A DNA stretch of 64,000 bases from Pseudobacter ginsenosidimutans. GTDB lineage: Bacteria > Bacteroidota > Bacteroidia > Chitinophagales > Chitinophagaceae. Below the pieces are notes generated by a model that did no database searches, was not told the origin of the DNA, and saw only the letters and a program-made list of their open reading frames with translations. Every line of letters begins with the position of its first letter. Position 1 is the first letter of the stretch. The stretch covers positions 6,076,001 through 6,140,000 of the forward strand of contig NZ_CP042431.1 of assembly GCF_007970185.1 (NCBI RefSeq). The letters run 5' to 3'. Below, piece by piece: positions 38,454 through 49,700 of the stretch. The position numbers were made by a program, and so were the translations under genes.

Positions 38454-41400
38454 ATGCAATTAAATGTTGCAAAATCCCGGGTGACTGCGGGATGGCTTTG
38501 TAATCCAACTGCTTTGCACCAAACTGCTGAAACGCCCGTTGGCGTTGGATTATCAGGGTCTCACCGCTTCAACCTGCACCAAACTTTGCGCGTAATGAGA
38601 CTGACCGCTTTTATGCTTCTCTCCTTCTGCCTGCATGTGAGTGCAACCAGCAATTCACAAACCGTGACCTACTCCGGCAAGGAAGTGTCGCTTGAAAAAG
38701 TATTCGCTGCTATCGAAAAGCAGACGGGTTACTTCGTGGTATGGAAAACCAACATGCTGCAGCAGACCAAACCAATCACCATCGATGCAGAAAACCTGCC
38801 CCTGCAGCAATTCCTTCAGGAAGCGCTGAGAGATCAGCCGCTGGATTTCACCATCGAGAACCAAACCATCTTCATCCGCATGATGGCTGTGCGGGCCGTA
38901 CCATCCATCCCCCGGCTCTACGTAACGCCGCAGTCCGCCCCTCCCACAGGTGGCCGGATCACGGACGACAGAGGCCGCCCTCTCTCCGGCGTGAACGTAT
39001 TGGTACGCGGCACCACCCGCGGCGCCACCACCGATGCCGATGGCAATTTCAAACTTGCCGCCAATGCCGGCGATATACTGGTGATCTCTTTCATCGGTTA
39101 CCAGACCAGGCAAGTGACTGTTCCCGCCAGCCTGGTAGTGAATGTATCGCTCGTGAAAACCGCCATGGAGCTCACTGACGTTGTGGTGAGCGGATTCCAG
39201 GACAGGAAGAGGGCAGTAACAGTTGGATCCATCTCCTCCGCCACTGCCAAAGACCTGGAGAATGCAGGCATCACCACTTTTGAAAAAGCATTGTCCGGCA
39301 AACTATCGGGCGTGTATGTACGAAGCCAGTCGGGTCGCCCGGGTGAAGTAGGCAATATCATCATCCGCGGTATCAATACGCTCACCGGAAATGCAGAGCC
39401 GCTCTATGTGCTGGACGGAATGCCACTGCAAACAGGTGAAGTGTCCGGCGGTATGAACAGCCTTATCACCAACGGTATCGGAAATATCCCTCCTGAAAAT
39501 ATCGAAAGCATCACCATCCTGAAAGATGCCACCGCCGCTTCCATTTACGGTGCAAGGGCCGCCAACGGCGTGATCGTGATCACCACAAAAAATGGAAAAG
39601 TGGGCAATGATTATGTGAACTATTCCGGTAAATACGGCATCACCCTTCGTCCGGAGAACAAGTTCAACTTCATGAACTCTGCTGAGAAGATCGCATTCGA
39701 AAGATCGATCGTGGAAGACTTTCGTCCCAATTACGAAAAAGGCGGTCGCGTTATCCAGCTCACCAATCTTGCAGACAAAGGCGTGATCACTTACGAAGAA
39801 GCTGAACGGAGGATCGCAGAACTGGAAAAAACGAATACCAACTGGATCGATCAGCTCTACCGCGTTGCGCAAAGCCAGAGCCACAATATCAGTTTCAGTG
39901 GTGGTAATAACAAAACCACTTATTTCGCCAGCTTTAATTACCAGGATGCACAGGGAAGCCTTATCCAGAACAGGTTCCAGACTGGTGGCCTCAATATGAA
40001 GCTCTCCCGTTTTGTTACTCCTGATCTTCTCTTCAGGGTGAATGTGTATGCTACGATCAAGAAAAATATGGAAGGTCAGGCAGGCACTGATCCGTTCAAA
40101 TATGCAGTGTTTGCCAACCCTTACGAGAAACCTTACAATGAAGACGGTTCCTATGCTTCAGACATGACTTACCGCGAGATCCCTTACACAGTGGGCACTT
40201 CATCTTCTTTATACTATTCCAATTTCAATATGATCCGTGAGCTGAAAGAGAATAAGCTCAGCAATACCTATGGTAATATCAGAGGACAATTCAGCCTGGA
40301 ATACACTTTCCTGCGCAATTTCAAATACACGGGGAATATCGCAGCCAGCTACACATCAGTGCAGGACAAGGATGAATCCTTTGCAGGCACTTACCGCTCC
40401 TGGGTGCGGAACTGGCTCAACAGCGCTTCCACCGGGTCCCTCGGCGTGCTGCCCGAACATAACAGGGGCTTCCTGCAGGAAAGCAGTGGCCGCACAATGG
40501 ATTACACCGTGCGCAACACGATCGAGTATAATAACACTTTCGCAGGAAAACATTTTGTACAGGGTTTCTTCGCCAGCGAATTCGGCGCAGTGAAGAACGA
40601 TCAGTTCAGGCATTTCAATCCTATCTATTTGCAGGAATACGCCATTGCTGGTTATCCCAGCTGGGACCTCGTTGCCGATACCCGCTTCATGAATCTCAGG
40701 CTGGAAGCGCTCGGAGGAACAGGAACAAGAGAAAACAGGACAGCCAGCTTCATCGGCTCTGCCGCCTATGCATACGATAACCGTTATGTGGTGAACGGCA
40801 ACGTTCGCTATGATGGTGTTGATATCATCGGTTCAGACAACCAGTTCTCACCACTCTGGTCTGCCGGTGTAAAATGGAATGCGCACAATGAAAAATTCCT
40901 GAAAGATCATGAAGATGTACTCAGTCGCCTGGTGGTATCGCTGGGTTATGGTTACAGGGGAAGCATCAACAGAAGTGTATTGCCTTTCCACACGTATACG
41001 CTCAGCACTAACGTTTACGCCAATACGTCTGTGTCTGACCTGTTCAATTATGGTAACCCTGTTATCAAATGGGAACAGAAAAAAGAAACCAATCTCGGAC
41101 TGGAGCTTTCGTTCTTCAAAGGCCGCTTCAATACAGAGTTCCGCTACTTCAACGAAGAAGTGTCTGACCTCCTGGACCAAACCAAAACGCCGCCATCAGT
41201 TGGCCGTCAGTCTGCCTTCGTGAATGTTGGCAATCTCACCAACAAAGGCTATGAACTGAGCTTCCGCATGGAAGTGGTGAAATCGAAAGACTGGTTATGG
41301 GAGATCGGAGGTAACTATACCAAAGTGAACAATAACCTCACGAATGTATTCCAGAAACAGGTGCCGGACATCTCGGACTCTTCTGCGTTGGACATCCAGG

Positions 41401-42097
41401 GTTATCCCGTGGACAGCTGGTTCGGTTACAAGTTCTCTCACGTGGATGAACAAACGGGCGACCTCATCGTGTACGCACAGAAAGCCAGTACGAAAGTGGT
41501 GAACGGTAATGTACAAACGACGTATGAAGATGCGCTCATCAACCTGAGCAGGATCACCGATGCAGACCTGAAAGCCGTATACCGCCCCTATTACCTTGGT
41601 CATTACAATGCCGATTTCTACGGCGGTTTCAACACACGCCTTACCTACAAAGCGTTTGAATTCACTGCCAGCTTCGTGTATGCAGGAGGAAATATGATCG
41701 AGAGTTTCCGGGACAGGCGTGAAGGTCCCAGCAGAGGTGTTGATGATATCAGCGCCAGCAGGACCAACCGCCTCAAGGAAAATGCTTACCGCTGGCGTCA
41801 GGCGGGAGATATCACCAATATCCCGCATTCAGGAACAGTTCCAGCAACTATACCAGAACGCTGATCAGCACGGATATCGAGAAAGGCGATTACATCAAAT
41901 GCAATGAGATGAGCATCAGCTGGAGGGCACCCAAGTCCATCATCGGCAGAACTGCCATGAAAACCCTGAAAGCCACACTGGTGGCAGGAAACCTGTTCAT
42001 CATCAGCCCTTACAGCGGAACAGATCCTGAAAGCCGTCTGCCTTTCGGCTATCCCAATACCAGGAATTTCGCTTTGTCATTAACCGTTGGATTCTAA
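38454..42097 (+). pseudogene. susC: SusC-like TonB-dependent receptor with STN domain, frameshifted near the C-terminus
   Basis: About 1214 residues if repaired. The signal peptide begins at the internal ATG 38595 (MRLTAFMLLSFCLHVSA). Order: STN domain (EKVFAAIEKQTGYFVVWK), carboxypeptidase-like domain (GRPLSGVNVLVRGTTRGATT), plug with ARAANGVIVITTKNG and the beta-barrel. The main frame ends at 41864, but the reading continues in another frame as AFRNSSSNYTRTLISTDIEKG to NTRNFALSLTVGF at 42097. One C added at 41822-41824 (CCC to CCCC) restores it. Without repair the last ~90 residues and final barrel strands are lost, so the receptor would not assemble. It is followed after 3 bp by SusD. Confidence 0.9.
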
Positions 42098-42100
42098 AAA

Positions 42101-43672
42101 ATGACTGCAATGAAAAGAAACAAATTCATCATAGCCCTCACAGTGATCAGCCTGCTGGCTTCAACAGGTTGTAAGAAATACCTGGACCTGGCTCCCAAGA
42201 ACCAGCGGACAGTTACCACTGCGCAGGATGTAAAATCCCTGCTGGCAAACTACCTCCGCTCCATTACCACTTTTGGCGTGGCCCCCAAACCCGGCACCAC
42301 CACCACTTCCATCAATGCGATGTGCCCGGTGTACGCCAACCTGATGTTTGAATCGTATTCAGATAATATCGATTTTGATGTGGCACTCACGCAGACCTAT
42401 CTGAAGTCGAACAATATCCACCAGACACAGGAAAAAGTGTATGCCGACTGGCTCTTATGGAATGATTACAATTCACCCACGAAGATCTGGACGGAATACT
42501 ATCAGCTCATCGGCTTCTTCAATGCACTTATAGATCAGATGCTGGAAGAAGTGAAAGATGGTACGCCTGCCCTCCGCGATCAGCTGCTGGGAGAAATGTA
42601 CGCCACCCGCGCTTACTATTTCTTCAAGCTCCTGCAATATTTCGGTCAATATAAAAATGCAGCGCTCGGTATTCCCGTTTACCTGCATTCAGGAAAAGAA
42701 GTACTGTCTGTGGACATGTCCAGGAAATCACATGCAGACGTATACAAGACCATCCTGGAAGACCTGAACAATGCCATGCAGATGGCGGAAAGAACACAGC
42801 CGCTCACTGGTTACAATGTGCTGTTCAATAGTCGATATTTACATCATCTCACTGCACAAGTGTATTGGTATAAGGCCGAATCGCCCGCAAAAGAAACAGG
42901 CGACTATGACCAGGTGAAAACACATGCCGCTATTGCAGCAGAGAATACTGAAAGCGTAATTCCTGTAACCGGCGCCAATATGATCCTGGCTCAATCCGGC
43001 AAGCTTACGGATTACCCGGCAGTCTGCATGGAGAACAATATTCAGGGAGGCGTCAGCGCTATTTATGGAAGTTGTTACCAGTACCTGGCTGCGTTCAGTC
43101 CAGAGAATATTCCTTTGAAAGCAGATTTCTGCGCCCTTTTCAAACCCGGAGATATCCGTAATGCTATTTACTTCAATGCCAATCCCGCTGTTGCTGGTGG
43201 TAAAGTAGGTCCTGAAGGGCAGGTACTCAACTGGGCCTGGCCTTCAGACGGATCAACCATCGGAAGCGTTAAGAGAGGGAACCTTTCGCTGCTCAGACCG
43301 GAAGAAGCCTGGCTGATGCTGGCTGAAGCACAGTTCCGGAGTAATCAACCCGGTGATGCCATTATCACTTTGAACAAGTTCAAGAGCTTCCGCAATGCAG
43401 GCACAGCTGATGGCCTCTCAGGTGATGCGCTGTTGCAGGAGATCATCGATGAAAGAAGGAAAGAATTCTTCGGGGATTCGGATAAACGCTGGCTGGACCT
43501 GAAACGCTATGGCGGCAAAACCATCACCAGGAATTTGCGTTTCTTCCAGAAGGAATACACGCTGAAGGCCGAGCCCAACGATTATCACTATGCGCTTCCG
43601 ATCCCCCTCGTTGAAATTCAGCAAAACAGGAATATCGTTCCCAACGAAGGTTGGATCACCATTGAATACTAA
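42101..43672 (+). CDS. susD: SusD/RagB-like substrate-binding lipoprotein
   Basis: 523 residues; the ATG at 42110 is an alternative start. Lipobox STGC (cysteine 24) with KKYLDLAPKNQ directly after, then the SusD/RagB helical domain (ATRAYYFFKLLQYFG) and the C-terminal conserved SDKRWLDLKRYGGK plus the terminal HYALPIPLVEIQQN. Full length and intact, unlike its counterpart at 29984-31440. It starts 3 bp after the SusC stop and is followed by the metalloprotease-like lipoprotein gene. It forms the outer-membrane lid of the importer. Confidence 0.95.
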   Translation: MTAMKRNKFIIALTVISLLASTGCKKYLDLAPKNQRTVTTAQDVKSLLANYLRSITTFGVAPKPGTTTTSINAMCPVYANLMFESYSDNIDFDVALTQTYLKSNNIHQTQEKVYADWLLWNDYNSPTKIWTEYYQLIGFFNALIDQMLEEVKDGTPALRDQLLGEMYATRAYYFFKLLQYFGQYKNAALGIPVYLHSGKEVLSVDMSRKSHADVYKTILEDLNNAMQMAERTQPLTGYNVLFNSRYLHHLTAQVYWYKAESPAKETGDYDQVKTHAAIAAENTESVIPVTGANMILAQSGKLTDYPAVCMENNIQGGVSAIYGSCYQYLAAFSPENIPLKADFCALFKPGDIRNAIYFNANPAVAGGKVGPEGQVLNWAWPSDGSTIGSVKRGNLSLLRPEEAWLMLAEAQFRSNQPGDAIITLNKFKSFRNAGTADGLSGDALLQEIIDERRKEFFGDSDKRWLDLKRYGGKTITRNLRFFQKEYTLKAEPNDYHYALPIPLVEIQQNRNIVPNEGWITIEY

Positions 43673-43704
43673 TTGCATTTGTTCAACATACAGAAACACT
43701 TATT

Positions 43705-44976
43705 ATGAACAGGAAATTATTATGTGTTGCGGCCCTGCTTGTATTGTTGCTCAGCAACTGCAAAAAGGACAGCTACGATTATAAAATGTACTCGCCCGCA
43801 TTGAGCGATGTGGACTCCATATATCTATCAGCAACTGATAAAATGCTGATAGCCGATGGACAGGCCAAACTGAAATTCATTGTGGAAGCCTTTCGCCTGG
43901 TGAAACTGCCTTCCGGTAAGGATTCTATGGAGAAGATCATACTCGATCAGCTGCCCGCCAATTCCATTAAGATCATCGAGGAAAGATCCGGAACGGAAGT
44001 GGGCATGGAATATTCCACTTCCACCCTTCCTTACGATACCGTGAAATTCCATGCAGTGATCGGTGATAAGCAGTCAACCACAAAAGCAGTTGCGCTTCGC
44101 GCTAAGCCGGGCCTGCCACAGAAATTATATGTGGATGTGATTTTTCATGTTTGGGAGCTGAACACCACACACCCAACCTATGATGTGTCGTCTTATCAAC
44201 CAGTCACCTACGAAATGTTACAGACAGCGATCCAGAATATCAATAGCGCTATCAACAACAAATTGAGCAGCAGTCCCAACGGGGCTTCCGCCAATATCGA
44301 ATTCAGACTGGCCACCAAAAACCAGAACGGCGCCACCATGATCCAGCCCGGTTTCAATAAGGTCGTGTACAGCGATAATGTAAAAGTGAACCCGCTGGCC
44401 ACCACTTTCAATCCCAATGATTTCACCAATTACATCAATACCAATAAAGCCACACTGATCTGGAAACCGAAAGAATTCCTGAACATCCACGTCCTGCCTT
44501 ACGGCTCCAACACCAGCATGGGAACTGCACGCGCCACCAAACAACTGGCGCCGCAACCCGGAGAGGAACTGATACCTGGTGTAGCAGGCATTGCCGCCAA
44601 TGAAGATGATTTCGTTACAGATTATGTGAACACTGTTTGCGGCATGCCACGTACACTCTTCTTTCCCGGCTTTGAAAGGAAGATCGAGATCTTCCAGTTC
44701 ATCGGCGAGTTCTATGGCCTGTATGTTCCAACCTATCGCGCCAATATCACCAATTCAGATTATTGCTATGATACCAGGGAATACAATACCTCTAACCAAA
44801 GCAATTATGTGAATGCTTTGAAGATCGGAGTGGATAATGAGAAATATGTAGCGGACAATGTGATGGACGATAGCCGTTATCCGAGCCTGCTCAATTCCAT
44901 TACACTGGACCAGGTGAACAGGATGCGCAGTGTGCTGGCCCGCTGCCCCGGCAGAATGAATGCAAAAACACAATAA
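43705..44976 (+). CDS. Metalloprotease-like lipoprotein lacking the zinc-binding motif
   Basis: 423 residues. Lipobox LLSNC with KKDSYDYK after it, an N-terminal Ig-like domain (~30-130), then a domain resembling the pappalysin (M43) zincin family: KEFLNIHVLPYG, SDYCYDTREYN and the Met-turn region NVMDDSRYPSLL...DQVNRMRSVL. Where active members have HExxHxxGxxH this protein has QFIGEFYGLYV; all three zinc histidines and the glutamate are replaced. The fold is therefore likely kept but the protease is inactive, so it may bind substrate or peptide for the SusC/SusD pair. The family assignment is from motif order and is inference. Placed between SusD and TlpA in one operon. Confidence 0.75.
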   Translation: MNRKLLCVAALLVLLLSNCKKDSYDYKMYSPALSDVDSIYLSATDKMLIADGQAKLKFIVEAFRLVKLPSGKDSMEKIILDQLPANSIKIIEERSGTEVGMEYSTSTLPYDTVKFHAVIGDKQSTTKAVALRAKPGLPQKLYVDVIFHVWELNTTHPTYDVSSYQPVTYEMLQTAIQNINSAINNKLSSSPNGASANIEFRLATKNQNGATMIQPGFNKVVYSDNVKVNPLATTFNPNDFTNYINTNKATLIWKPKEFLNIHVLPYGSNTSMGTARATKQLAPQPGEELIPGVAGIAANEDDFVTDYVNTVCGMPRTLFFPGFERKIEIFQFIGEFYGLYVPTYRANITNSDYCYDTREYNTSNQSNYVNALKIGVDNEKYVADNVMDDSRYPSLLNSITLDQVNRMRSVLARCPGRMNAKTQ

Positions 44977-44982
44977 TATACA

Positions 44983-46128
44983 ATGAAAAAAATCGCCCTG
45001 CTCCTTGTTACCGGATTTGTTTCGGTACTCGCAACAGCTCAAACCCCGATTGAGTTCAAGCTGAACGGTCAGATCAAAGATGTAAAAGAACCCGCCAAAG
45101 TAGCGATGGTATACTTTGCTGATGGTAAACGACAATCGGACACCGTTGAGCTTACCAAAGGTAAGTTTGCTTTCAAAGGAAAAATCAACAGTCCTGTAAA
45201 AGCAATTCTCGTTGTACTGAAAAGCAGCGATAACCCCAGGATGATGCTGAGCATCGGTTATGGCGGTGATGTGATGGGACGCGATGGAAGACAGGTGTAC
45301 CTCGACAAAGGCACTATCACCCTGAAAGGCGACAGCCTCAAAACTGCTACCATCAAAGGTTCTGCAGCCCAGCTCGATTTCGATCAACTACAAGCCCTCC
45401 GTCAGCCTGTAGTGAACAAACTCGATGCCATCAACAAAGAACTGTCCAGCCTTTCCGACAACAGGGAAAGTGAAGAGTACAAAACAGTTTACGCCAAACT
45501 GCTCACAACGATGAAAGAGTTTGGACCGATAGAAGAAGCTTTCATTGCATCACATCCGGACTCCTGGGTAAGCTGGCATACGCTCACAGGTAAGAGTATC
45601 ATCAGCGATGTAAAAAAACTGGAAGGGCAGTTCAATGCGATGAACGCTTCATTCCGTAACAGTGCGGAAGGCAAAAAACTGGAAGAGAAGATCCGGAAAT
45701 CTTACAAAACAGCTATGGGCGCTGTAGCTCCCGAGTTTGCACAGAACAATCCCGAAGGACAGCCGGTAGCACTTTCATCGCTCCGCGGCAAATATGTACT
45801 GATCGATTTCTGGGCCAGCTGGTGCGGTCCCTGCCGTGCAGAGAACCCCCATGTGAAAGCAGCCTATGAGAAATTCAAGGACAAGAATTTCGAGATCCTT
45901 GCCGTATCGCTGGACAATAAGAAAGACGCCTGGGTACAGGCCATCGAAAAAGATGGACTGCCCTGGCTGCATGTAAGCGATCTGCTCGGATGGAAGAATG
46001 CAGTGGCTGAACAATATGATGTGAAGGCCATTCCACAGAACTGGCTGCTGGATCCCAATGGTGTGATCATCGGTCAGAATATGCGCGGAAAAGAGCTGGA
46101 AGAAAAACTGGCATCAGTATTGAAGTGA
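44983..46128 (+). CDS. TlpA-like thiol-disulfide oxidoreductase (DUF4369)
   Basis: 381 residues. Signal peptide (ending VLATAQ), DUF4369 domain (~25-125), helical spacer and a thioredoxin fold with WCGPC in DFWASWCGPCRAENPHV (near 275) and a cis-proline AIPQNWLLD. It begins 6 bp after the previous stop, so it is the last gene of the right-hand module, matching the TlpA gene that ends the left-hand one. A periplasmic reductase for this import system is likely. Confidence 0.94.
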   Translation: MKKIALLLVTGFVSVLATAQTPIEFKLNGQIKDVKEPAKVAMVYFADGKRQSDTVELTKGKFAFKGKINSPVKAILVVLKSSDNPRMMLSIGYGGDVMGRDGRQVYLDKGTITLKGDSLKTATIKGSAAQLDFDQLQALRQPVVNKLDAINKELSSLSDNRESEEYKTVYAKLLTTMKEFGPIEEAFIASHPDSWVSWHTLTGKSIISDVKKLEGQFNAMNASFRNSAEGKKLEEKIRKSYKTAMGAVAPEFAQNNPEGQPVALSSLRGKYVLIDFWASWCGPCRAENPHVKAAYEKFKDKNFEILAVSLDNKKDAWVQAIEKDGLPWLHVSDLLGWKNAVAEQYDVKAIPQNWLLDPNGVIIGQNMRGKELEEKLASVLK

Positions 46129-46152
46129 TCTTTCTACCTGATCTCTCAATAA

Positions 46153-46185
46153 AAAATCCGGGCTGCGAAATACAGTCCGGATTTT
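46153..46185. terminator. Bidirectional terminator hairpin
   Basis: AAAATCCGGGCTG (46153-46165) pairs with CAGTCCGGATTTT (46173-46185), with one G-U wobble, around a 7-nt loop. It ends the right-hand import operon and faces the lipoprotein gene stop at 46207. Confidence 0.8.
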
Positions 46186-46206
46186 CATTTTTGTATTGTT
46201 CTATTA

Positions 46207-46653
46207 TTATTTCACGCGTACATACTTCTCGATGATATACCTGTCGATCCCCAGATCGGCCAGTTTCTCCACACCCCGTTGTATCAGTGTATCATTACTG
46301 ATGCTGACAGTGAACTCAAAGCTTCTTCCCTCCCATTCCCGGTAACTGCAGAACTCAAGCAGCTCCGTGTATTTATCATCTTTCAATGAATAGATTCCGC
46401 CGCCGCCATCATAGATGGCTGTGTCCTTTCCTTTGGAGAGATCATGACGGAGAAAAGAGAAATGAGACTCGTTGATGATCTTGATCATCTTCTGTCCTTT
46501 TGTATAATCCGTTACTACAGTATCATTTTTAGTAATAGCGGTTCCGGTGAGCAATTGCCAGGTGCCCTGGATAGGAAGTTCTTTCGGGCCGGGAGCCTGA
46601 CAGGAAAAAAAGACAACTGAAACTAACGTTGATACATAGCGGATTTTGATCAT
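46207..46653 (-). CDS. Lipocalin-like lipoprotein
   Basis: 148 residues from the ATG at 46653, which gives a lipoprotein signal with lipobox FFSC. The mature domain opens with IQGTWQLLTG, the mark of lipocalin-like domains, and ends IDRYIIEKYVRV. Relatives in Bacteroidota have a small beta-barrel of unknown ligand. It is divergent from the large T9SS gene at 46799; a short TACTAC/GTAGTA palindrome lies in the shared upstream region. Confidence 0.75.
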   Translation of the reverse strand: MIKIRYVSTLVSVVFFSCQAPGPKELPIQGTWQLLTGTAITKNDTVVTDYTKGQKMIKIINESHFSFLRHDLSKGKDTAIYDGGGGIYSLKDDKYTELLEFCSYREWEGRSFEFTVSISNDTLIQRGVEKLADLGIDRYIIEKYVRVK

Positions 46654-46798
46654 ATAGACAGGTTTGGGGATGATCTTCATCAAATATAAACATCAAATCA
46701 CAATTATCGAAGTTCTACTACAGATAGATAGTAGTACGGCTACGCATGAAAGTTATTGCCTGAACTACTTTTACCGGACACACAGGAAAATCAAACTT

Positions 46799-49700
46799 AT
46801 GAAGAAACTTTTACTCGTTTGCCTGCTATTGGCAGGTTCAGTATCCTCGTTATTTGCAGTAGACTACTATTGGGTAGGCGGTGCAGGAAGCTGGACCGAT
46901 ATCAACCACTGGGCCACCGCTTCTGGTGGTACTACCAAGCACTCCATTGTTCCCTCAGAAAATGATAACGTATTCTTCGACGCCAACAGCGGACTGTTGA
47001 ATGGCAATATCGTAACGCTCCCTGCTAACGGTGACGCCTATTGTAAGAATATGAGCTGGGCGGGTGTTACCACTACAGCTTCTTTCCGCCGTGGCGGTGG
47101 TGGCTATTCCATTCACATTTATGGCAGCATGGAACTGGCAGCTTCCGTTACTTATGGTATGCAGGCTATTTATTTTGACGGGCCGGACGATGTTACGATC
47201 CGTTGTAACGGAGCTGGCCGGGTACCGGTAATGGGATGGTATAATCCTTTTTACATCAATAAACCAGGCGCTACTGTCAAGCTGCTGGATGACATCCCTT
47301 TAGCATTGCAGGTGAATGATCTCCTGCTGAGTGCCGGCACCCTGGATCTGTCTGGCTTCAACCATACTTTCTGGCAAATGCGGGCCAACCATAATACGGC
47401 AGCCACCATCGATATCAGTAATGCCATCATCAATAATACAGTCCACTGGGATGTGAGAGGGCTCAATAAGACTGTGATCACAACCAATTCTGTGATCAAT
47501 ACAGTTACGCTCTATACAGATGGCAATGTGTATAATGAAGTGAATGTTTCAACTACCGGTACGGATATGGCTATCAACGGTACTACGATAGACAAGCTCA
47601 CTTTCGTTACCCCAGCTGCCGTAAATGGCAGTGTACGTATTGGAGCCAACAACATTATCAATATACTCGAATTCAAAGGCGGCGGCACGTTGCGCGCCGG
47701 CGGAAATGTGATCAATCAGCTGATTGTAGCACCCGGCAAAGGATTGATAGCTTACGGTAATAATACCATCAATACCCTGTTCCGCATGAATACGCCTGAC
47801 TGTAGTGGTCTGGCTGAGCTCACAGGCGCCACCAATGAAGTGGTCACCCTGACCTTTGGCTCCGGCGCAGTACTGGACCTGAAGAACCTGTTCATAACAA
47901 ATATGATTGCAGCAGGAAGCGTTACCCTTCCCGTAGACGTGGTGGGCGCAGACGGTGGCAACAACACCAACTTCAATATCACCAATCCCCTCACCGGCAC
48001 CACACTGTTCTGGGTAGGCGGCTCGGGTGACTGGAACGATAATGCACACTGGTCCGCCACAAGCGGCGGTACCGGCGGATACTGCGTTCCTTTCAAAGCC
48101 GATAATGTAGTTTTTGACAATAACAGTGGATTTGCCGCAGGCAACAATTTAGTTACCACCAGTTCCAATACATGGTGTAACAGTATGACCTGGACCAACA
48201 TTGCAGTACCTACCACCTTCGTTGAAAGCGGCAGCTATACAATGGAAGTGTACGGATCAATTGTTTTGGATCCTAAAGTAACCATGACTGCGAACCTGTT
48301 ATTGAAAGGCACTGCTGCATCCACACTCACCACTAATGGTGCAGGGCTGGGCGGCCTTGGTATCGATATCAGCAGAACCGGCACGGATGGCGGTCTTACA
48401 CTTGTGGATGATTTTGTGAATCCCAACGCCACACTGCGTCTCTCACTCGGAAAACTTCTGATGTCAGGCCGTACCGTGGATCTGTTCTTTTTCGCCAGCA
48501 ATACCAGTGGCGCCAGGGTTATGGATCTGACCAATGCCACCGTTAACGTACGCGAAACCTTTTCCATCAGTGGAACAGGCAGAACCTGGGTTGGTAATGG
48601 CGCAGGTTTGACTGTTAACTCTGCCAGGTATTTTGTAGTGGATGGACTCAACTACCCTACTGTTAACCTTAGCTCCCTGGAAAACGTGTTCGATATCAGG
48701 AACGCTACTATCGGCACACTCACATTCACCAACACTGCCGGTAATTCCAATGCGAGGATCCTGGCCAACAATACTATCACAACGCTGGATTTCAGAGGCG
48801 GCGGTAATATTGCACAAACCGGCAATACTATCGGAACACTGCTGCTGGCGCCTTCCAAATATTATGGATTCACCGGCACCAATACCATCACTACCCATTT
48901 ACGATTCAACAGCCCAGCCTGTTCCGGATTGGGTGAAATGCGCGGCATCAACGGTGTGTTGTCTACCCTGAACTTCGGACCATCCGCCACTACCGATCTG
49001 GCGAATGTTTATATCCAGAATATTGCGGCTACAGGCAGCATCACTCCCATTACGGTTTCCGGTGCAGATGCAGGCGGCAACTCTGGTTTCACCATCAACA
49101 GCAATGCCGGATCAGCCAGATACTGGGTTGGCGGCAGTGGAGACTGGAACGATGCCAACCACTGGAGCTTAACATCCGGAGGCACAGGCGGAGCCTGTGT
49201 ACCTACTGTGAATGACGATGTATTCTTCAATGCACAAAGCTTTACATCCGGCAGCAGCACCGTTACCACTACCGGTAACATATATGCTAAGAATATGGAT
49301 TGGACAGGCGCTACCAATGCACCTGTGTTCAATGAAAGCACAACTTTCGGATTCGAGCTTTGGGGTAACCTGGTGATGAATCCCGCAGTGACCATGAATG
49401 CTACTGCCATCTTCATGGGAAGTACCAACACTACCCTCAATACCAACGGAAGCACCCTCGGCAATTTCGATTTCACATTGAATAAGCTGAATGGCAGCCT
49501 CAGCCTGGGATTGAATGATGATCTCAACAATCCCCAAACATTCATCACCCTGCAAAGAGGCACATTGAATGTTGCCAACAGAACGCTTGTTGTGGAGGCC
49601 ATCAGCGATGAAGGCTCTACAAATGCTACTGCTATCGATATCAGTAACTCTAATTTCACAGGTGGCTGGAGATATAACGGTACCAATAAAACGCTCAATG

